The position numbers and the translations under genes are program-made. The notes under the pieces were generated by a model, which worked only from the letters and a program-made list of their open reading frames with translations, did not search any database and was not told the origin of the DNA. DNA of 64,000 bases from Metamycoplasma alkalescens (GTDB lineage Bacteria; Bacillota_I; Bacilli_A; Mycoplasmatales; Metamycoplasmataceae): assembly GCF_900476125.1 (NCBI RefSeq), contig NZ_LS991949.1:434001-498000 (forward strand), written 5' to 3'. Below are positions 57,743 to 64,000 of this stretch, piece by piece. Position 1 is the stretch's first letter. Each line of letters starts with the position of its first letter.

Positions 57743-58702
57743 CTATTTTTTTACTACTTGTTTTGTTTTTAAAAATTCATAAATATTATTTTGTGGGTTA
57801 TTATAAAGTTTTCGATGTTGTTTTTCAATATTAAATGGATATAGAAAACGATATGCATCCGAAATTAATGCTGACCCATGGGCATCAAAAACTTCAGAAA
57901 ATTGTTGTGGATTTTTAAATTTAAGAGTCTCTTCTTTACCATTGATAGTAACTTTATGGCCTTCAGTTCGATAAAATCCTCTTTTTTTAGTATATCCATC
58001 ATTGAAAGCTTTTGCTGCATAGTAAGCCAAATATGAAGATATAACTGGCTTAATTTCTTCATTATAATCAGTTACAAATGATTTAAAATCGCTTTCAGAA
58101 ATTCTTAGCATTGTATAACCATTTGCTAACATTTCAATATCAAATTGTTTTTCAAAATTTTCCCCAAAGAAAATATAAGCAACTTTTCTATCATAGCTTC
58201 CTGAAGCTCAATTATCTGAAATCAATCTGACAGTTGTGCCTACAGGTAGCAAAGATCTAGCAAAAGCAGAATCATAAGCTGCTAATCCTTTTTCTCTTTC
58301 AGATGCATCCCCATATTCTTCTAATGTATCAGTAAGTGGAACTCTAATTCTTAACTCAGTACCTGGTTCAAACATTTTTTCTTGAGTATCTGAGATGCTT
58401 CCTTTTACAACACTAAATCATATTGTATCACCATCAACAACTCTAGTTACTTTTGCTTCAATTGCATTGAAGTTTTCTCATAAAGATTTTGTAACTTTTT
58501 TTTCTTCTCTTGTTTCACGATTAACAATTTCAGTTCGTGTAAATTTTTGGTTAAATATTTCTCCGACTTTATGATAATCTTCTACTCCAAAAAATGTTTC
58601 ATTCAATTTCAAGTTTTCAAACTCAGTATTTGAGCATGAAATTGCTGCCATTGGAGTAAATAAAATTGGCATTGTTAGAAACAAACTTAATTTTTTTTTC
58701 AT
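57743..58702 (-). CDS. Thermonuclease-like surface lipoprotein
   Basis: 319 residues. Signal peptide with lipobox AAISC at about residue 23. SNase fold: TRVVDGDTIWF, ELRIRVPLTDT, AYDSAFARSLL, SGSYDRKVAYIF. The two acidic residues and Arg expected at the Ca/active site are partly recognisable (DGDT, DR), and the second Arg-Glu pair is less clear. Should degrade nucleic acid outside the cell. Homologue of MG186 in place and type, sitting inside a transporter operon, so nucleotide-precursor uptake is the likely purpose of the transporter (inference). Confidence 0.88.
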
Positions 58703-58776
58703 TTTTTACCTTACTTAATAAAAACAACACAAATTTGTGTATGTTTTTATTTTTTATTTAATTTTTGTTATTTATT

Positions 58777-60918
58777 TTATTTAAATAAATTGCTAATTTG
58801 TTTCATAAAATCTTCAAAAGTAATGGCTGTATTTGATGTGTATTGTGCCACCATTTTTCTACCAGCTGTACTAATTGAATCTCTTAATTTATCTGATAGT
58901 ACTGATGAGACATCTTCTGCTAATTGATAATTATCTGCATCTTTTATTGCTAGATTAAAACTTTCAAATGCAAGTTTTGTAGCTTCATTTAGTACTTTTA
59001 TAGTTTCTTCTTTTTTATCATCAGCAAAGTATGAGTTTGTTGGTGAAATATAATTTCCAAATCTATTAAAAGCATCAATAGGTTTTATATTTTTATATGT
59101 TTGACTGTATTTTTTTCTTCTTAAGGTTATTTCAGGAATATTATGTGTAAACATTCAATTTACAAATAGTTTAGTTCCTTTATTTTCAGGTTCATTGGCA
59201 TGAATTAATACCATTGAAGGACCTTGAGCAAATATTGATTTTTTATCTCCATCTTTATTAACTAAAGGGTAATTAATTCAATCAGCATCATTTTTATTTA
59301 GAAGTCCATCACCGCTTATTGTTTCATTAGAAATTGAATTTTCATCTAAAACTAAAGAATAATTTTTATCATCATCAAATATTTTTCCTAGTAATTTAAA
59401 TTTACCTTTGTGCTTATCATCTAGTTTAAAACTATTTACAACAGTGCCTTTTGAATCTCTTCCTAAAATTAATGAATTATTATTTTCATCATATTCATAT
59501 TCCAATAATTTAGCATTAAAATTATTTTTCAATTCATTTAAAAATTTATCTTGCTCATTCTTTGATTTAAACTTCTTGTCATATCTTCCAATTTTTGATT
59601 TTGAATCATGAGAATAAATTTTATTTATTTTATCGTCTCCGTCTTCAAATCTTTTAAATTTTGAAATTACATCGCCATTTGAATCTGGTTTATGTAAATT
59701 AAAGTATCTATTTTTATCAATTTCATTTTCTTTTTTATCAACAAAATAGATTTTTGATGATGTTTCTTCTATAAATGTGTTATGTCAGCCTGCTGTTGAA
59801 CCTATATTTAATGCCATGTTATGTTTGGTTAAAATATTTGATCCATAAGCACCGCCACCACCAACTCAAATAGCGCCTTCCTTAATTCCTTCAAATACCA
59901 ATTTTAATAAATCTTCAAATACTTTATTTTGAGGAGTATTTTTTTCTAGAAATGACTCATAATCATATCCGCCAGTAACTTCATGTTTGTCAGATGGTGT
60001 AATATAGCCTTTATTTAAATCACCTTTTGATTGTGAAGCATTCATAACATTTATTGAGGTTGCTAATGAATCAATTCCAAGAATTGGACGGTTCACATTT
60101 TTTGGAAAAAGTTTCTTTGCAGCAATAGAGAATTTAATCAATTTTTCATATGATTCAAAAATATCATCTGCTAATTTAATATTCATACTTAAAATATCTT
60201 TTTTTACTTTTTCTGTATCGCTTGCTTTATCTTTATTTCATTCAGTATCTATATGGTTCTTTTTAGGTGACTTAGAATAATAATCAATATATTCATTAAC
60301 CTTTTTGACATTTTTTTCTTCAATTGTTAAATCGACTTCGCTTTTCAAATCATTTAATAATTTGCCTAGTACAAGTTTATTAACAGATTGCATTTCAGAT
60401 GAAACACCAAATGGAACAACTCATTTTTCATGATTTTTGTTTCCAGCAATTGGTTTGTTAGTATTTTTAAATACAGATGCCAAGTTTAAATTATCAAATT
60501 CCTCATCAGATAATGCTAAATTCATTTCACTTTGAGCTAAAATTGAGGCTGCTTGTGGGTAATTAAGAAGGATGTTTCAAAATGTATTTTGGTCTTTAGA
60601 AGATAATTTATTTGATAATGGACCAGTATTATATCCATTAGGCAAAAATACTAGTTCAACTGGTAAATATCCTTTTGCTGTTCTTCCTTTTTTTTCTTCA
60701 TCAGAACCTGAATTTAATCACTTATTGTATTCCTCAACAACACCTTTTATTGCAACCCCTTGATTATTGGTTTCTGATAGACCTGTTGCTAATTTTAAAA
60801 TTCCATCATTTTTTTGATCGAATTTTTGTGATCCACCACATCTAGCTGCAACTAGAGGTAATGCACATAATGCAGCAACTGAAGCCATTGATATTAAAAT
60901 CTTATTTGATTTTTTCAT
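58777..60918 (-). CDS. Solute-binding lipoprotein of the ABC transporter
   Basis: 713 residues. Signal peptide with lipobox VAARC at about residue 27. Large two-lobed solute-binding shape with ELVFLPNGYNTG near residue 95, EKWVVPFGVSS, GGGGAYGSNIL, and LVLIHANEPENKG-type sequence late. Many UGA Trp. First gene of the operon, RBS ggaaagg. Corresponds in position to MG185. Ligand unknown; the size exceeds that of common sugar-binding proteins, which suggests extra surface domains. Confidence 0.8.
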
Positions 60919-61036
60919 ATTCGAATTATTTGTACCTTTCCTTTTGTTTGTTATTTTTTTTAATAATTTTATTTTCCTATTTTTATTTATATTATTCTAA
61001 TCCTCCTAATCCTCAAAATTTATATCATAAATAAAA

Positions 61037-61072
61037 ACACACCGTCAATTAGATACCTAATTGGTAGTGTGT
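61037..61072. terminator. Terminator, strong inverted repeat
   Basis: Inner stem caattag / ctaattg, outer acacac / gtgtgt, T-runs on both sides. Serves the minus-strand gene at 61175; it lies upstream of the transporter operon, and the 60919-61036 stretch holds only its promoter. Confidence 0.75.
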
Positions 61073-61174
61073 AGTTTTTTTAGTCTCAAGTTTTGATTGT
61101 GTAATTCACATAATACATTTTACTATAAATTTGACAAAAACAACAAGAATTGACAAACTAATTTTGCAATAAAA

Positions 61175-62008
61175 CTATCTTTTAATTAATGATGAATTTA
61201 AATATTTAAATTCAAAATTATTAAATGATAGGAAATAAAAGTCATTAAAACTATTGTAGTTTTTGATTCCTTTTAAAAGATAAAATTCATAAATTGTGAT
61301 TGAAACCATTAAAGAAAAAATTGTTGTTAATAAGATAATTAAAATTCTTGTGATTGCTGAAACTGAAATTACATGGTCTAAAATTTGTTTTTGGTGCACA
61401 AAAATAATTAACAAAAGTAAAATTGATTCAATTGCTAGCGGAATTAAAAGATCAAGAATGATAATTTTTGTAATTGCAACACTTTTTTGTTTATTAAAAT
61501 TTGGCGTTAAAAATGAATGCAATGCAAAATCGGTATTAATTTCATTCACTAAGTTTCGATAATGTGGTGACATCATTGAATAATCAAGAATTTTTGCAAC
61601 AATGAAAATAAACTCTGTTTTTGTCATTTGTGTTGCTGTTTTTTTATAAAGTTCTTGAGGAATTTTTGAATCCTTAAAAAAAGTATATTTGGTTTTGTTG
61701 CGCAAGGAATTTAAATATGAATAATAAGAGAAATAATCCTTAATATAAGATCGTTTGATTAAATCTAAAAAAATAAAGGCAAAAAGTATCGTTAACCTTC
61801 CTGAAATTAAACCTGTTACAACACTTACAACAATGTCATTAATTAATCTAAATGAATCATCATGCGCATATTTATTTTGAAAAATTGCAACAATATAAAT
61901 AACTAATAATCAAGTGGCAAAAATTGCAGTTAATAACAAAATTAGATATCAACTTGAATATAATTCATACTTTTTAAGTTTTTTTAATTCGTTTTTGCGG
62001 TTATTCAT
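61175..62008 (-). CDS. Multi-span membrane protein
   Basis: 277 residues with about four membrane spans in two pairs (near 23-45, 65-90, 175-200, 215-240) and a polar central region with SYYSYLNSLRNKTKYTFFKDSK. No signal or lipobox. UGA Trp near the N-terminus. Single gene between a terminator and tRNA-Leu. No family recognised. Confidence 0.75.
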
Positions 62009-62151
62009 TTTATGCTTTTAATTCCTTTATCAAGATTAAATTGCGACTAATAACTATAAATTATAAACAAAAATACTTATTTCGCAAGAGTTTGAAATAA
62101 GTATTTGGCTAAAAAAATATTTTAAATTTGGTAATTTTTTTAAAAATTATT

Positions 62152-62236
62152 TGGTGCTCCAGACTGGACTTGAACCAGCACGGCTTTTAACCGGTTGATT
62201 TTGAGTCAACTGCGTCTGCCATTTCGCCACTGGAGC
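62152..62236 (-). tRNA. tRNA-Leu (anticodon CAA)
   Basis: 85 bases with encoded CCA, 7-bp acceptor gctccag/ctggagc, anticodon loop ctcaaaa and the long variable arm (cggttaaaagccg) of class II tRNA-Leu. Confidence 0.96.
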
Positions 62237-62367
62237 ATTTTTTTTATTAATCTTAAATTAGCATATAAATTATAAAATATATTTTTAAAAACTGCTTCAA
62301 GAAAAGTTTGATTTTTTGTTTGAAAAATAAAAAAAGTTTCTTTTATTAATTAAAAAAAGATATCACA

Positions 62368-62373
62368 TATAAT
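62368..62373 (+). promoter_or_regulatory. -10 box of a leaderless dUTPase transcript
   Basis: TATAAT with 8 bases before the ATG at 62382 and no ribosome-binding site. Confidence 0.65.
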
Positions 62374-62381
62374 ATTTAATT

Positions 62382-62867
62382 ATGAATTTAGAAGAAATAT
62401 TTGAAGCCCAAAAGATTTTAGACAAAGTTTTTGCTGCGTCAATTACAAAAAAAGAAAAAGTTTTCTTTGATAAAAAAATTGTGATTGCGCTTTTGGTCGA
62501 ACTTGGTGAATTCGCAAATGAAGTCAAATCTTTTAAATATTGAAAAAAGAATAAACAAACCGATCGAGCAAAAATTCTTGAAGAATATGCTGATGGGATT
62601 CATTTTATTACAAGCATTGCATATCCGCTTTCAGTTTCATCACAACTAAATCCAAAAATAAAATATAAAAATTTTGTTTTACAACTTGGGCACACTTATA
62701 AATTATTTACTAATCTAATCGCACAAAAAAATCAAGAAAATGTCACGAAAGCATATGAGGCTTATTTGGGTTTGGGACAATTAATTAATATTACGGAACA
62801 TGAAATAATTGCTGCTTACATGGCAAAAAATAAAAAGAATTATAAACGGATTGAAGAAAAATATTAA
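62382..62867 (+). CDS. dUTP diphosphatase, all-alpha family
   Basis: 161 residues. Seen: ALLVELGEFANEVKSFKYWK and EEYADGIHFI, the ExxE...ExxD metal-binding pattern of the dimeric dUTPase/MazG-like superfamily. Makes dUMP and prevents uracil in DNA. One UGA Trp in KYWKK. Monocistronic, leaderless. Could also act on dCTP as some relatives do. Confidence 0.92.
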
Positions 62868-62899
62868 TTTTGTAAGCTATTTCTCTTAAAAAATAATAA

Positions 62900-62937
62900 A
62901 AAAATGCGGGATTTCTAGTTTGAAATTCTGCATTTTT
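62900..62937. terminator. Bidirectional terminator between dUTPase and the M42 gene
   Basis: aaaaatgcgggatttc / gaaattctgcattttt, a 16-bp stem with one G-T pair, T-runs on both sides. Confidence 0.85.
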
Positions 62938-62944
62938 AAATTTT

Positions 62945-64000
62945 TTAGTTATATTTAATTTCTTTTCATGTTGCTTCATTAAAATCTTCAAGAAAATGAA
63001 TTAATAAATCCCCGGCTGCAATTAAATCTGAAATTGCACAAACACCAATTGGACTATGTAAATATCTTTGCGGAAGTGAAATTGTTAGTGTTGCTGCGCC
63101 ACCGTGGGCAAATTGTAGTTCATGAGCATCAGTACCACCACCCATCGCAACAAATTTATAGGTTGGAATTTGATATTTTTTTGCAATATTTTGAAAAACT
63201 TTTACTAATTTTGGATCCATCATTGTTCCGCGATCCTTAATTCTTAATGCAGCACCCTTATATAAGCTTGTATTTCCAGGAATTGTATTTGGGGTATCAT
63301 GTGAAGCACAAGTATCCAAAGCAATTGCAATTTGAGGTTTAATTAACGAAACACTTGTTCTGGCGCCTCTTGTTCCAACTTCTTCTTGCGCTGTTCCAAC
63401 TAGATATAATTCAACATCTAAATTTTTAGTTGCAATTTCTTTTGCAACATATTCTAACACCGTGACTCCTGCCCGATTATCCATTGCTTTGCCCCCAATT
63501 AAGTTAGGGTCATTAAAGAAAATCGTTTCACCTGACATATAAACTAAATCACCAACACCAGCACCTTGTGAAATTGCATCTTCCTCAGATTTAAACCCAA
63601 AATCAGCATATAATTCATTATTAGTAATTGCTTTTGATATTTCGCTTTCTTGCATAATATGAATACTTGTATGTCCAAATACACCAAAAAAAGTTTTGTT
63701 TTCATCAGTTACTAATTTCGCTTTTGTTCCAATCACAGAAGAAGGTCAAATTCCTCCAACTGGAGATAAAAATAATTGTCCTTTTTTATCAATATTACGC
63801 ACAATAAAACCAACTTCATCCATATGTGCAGCAATCATGATGCGAATTGGATTTGGATTTTTTGATTTTTTTCTAAAAATAACTGAACCCAAATTATCAC
63901 GACTTATTTCAAAATCAAGACTTTTTAATTCGTCTTTAAGTTCATTTACGACGGGTTCTTCATAACGCGACATAGCTTCAATATTCATATATTTAATTAA
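62945..64000 (-). CDS. M42-family glutamyl aminopeptidase (partial at window edge)
   Basis: At least 347 residues. Metal ligands in order: HMDEVGF (His), NRAGVTV with KAMD preceding (Asp), AQEEVGTRGA (Glu-Glu), ALDTCASHD (Asp), and a late His in YLHSPIGVC. It is a cytoplasmic TET-type aminopeptidase that breaks down imported peptides. The frame stays open to the window edge upstream of the ATG at 63988 (LIKYMNIEAMSRYEEP), which resembles the interior of longer homologues. The real start is therefore probably beyond position 64000. Confidence 0.93.

Overview
The window is a piece of an AT-rich mollicute (Mycoplasma-type) chromosome. Nearly every long gene is read correctly only if UGA is decoded as tryptophan, and joining UGA-split frames restores full-length ATP synthase, SecA, ThrRS, DnaX, ClpB and others. 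Small compact operons, lipoprotein signal peptides ending in Cys, an MG185-MG189-like transporter locus and the absence of a cell-wall gene all fit Mycoplasma in the broad sense. I cannot name the species.

Layout. 1-8.9 kb: ychF and tdk between a pair of inverted terminator repeats, tRNA-His, two tandem paralogous S41-type protease lipoproteins, a small exported protein, an MsrA-MsrB fusion and an orphan gene. 9.0-16.1 kb: a complete F1Fo ATP synthase operon on the minus strand (an atpI-position gene, then B-E-F-H-A-G-D-C). 16.3-18.5 kb: clpB under a CIRCE operator. 18.5-31.6 kb is the variable part: a tRNA-Lys plus ABC-F gene pair occurs twice and brackets about 7 kb of accessory DNA. That DNA holds a gene relic, three paralogous membrane proteins, a zinc alcohol dehydrogenase, an unknown acidic protein, a structured GC-rich patch and an IS30-family transposase. 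After the second copy come a decayed AAA ATPase and an M28 peptidase.

31.8-50.9 kb is mainly housekeeping: a CorC-type protein, peptide deformylase, a three-gene operon (EIIB-like protein without its cysteine, SF1 helicase-nuclease with an acidic tail, membrane protein), trpS-thrS, three small unusual genes (Cys-rich tail protein, NERD-like protein, YgjP-like metallopeptidase), rpsT, the replication/repair operon dnaX-ybaB-recR-tmk-holB-rsmI, and a membrane protein plus Nudix hydrolase. 50.9-64 kb: secA, a solute-uptake operon (binding lipoprotein, surface nuclease, ATPase with a long coiled-coil insertion, two permeases, small membrane protein), a membrane protein, tRNA-Leu, an all-alpha dUTPase and an M42 aminopeptidase that runs off the right edge.

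How the parts fit: the exported nuclease and peptidases look like nutrient-scavenging enzymes feeding importers, while tdk, tmk, dUTPase and Nudix serve nucleotide salvage and clean-up. The best candidates for something undescribed are the three-gene membrane family at 21.0-23.4 kb, the EIIB-like/helicase-nuclease operon at 33.7-38.9 kb, and the trio at 42.0-44.2 kb. No CRISPR array, rRNA or replication origin was seen.
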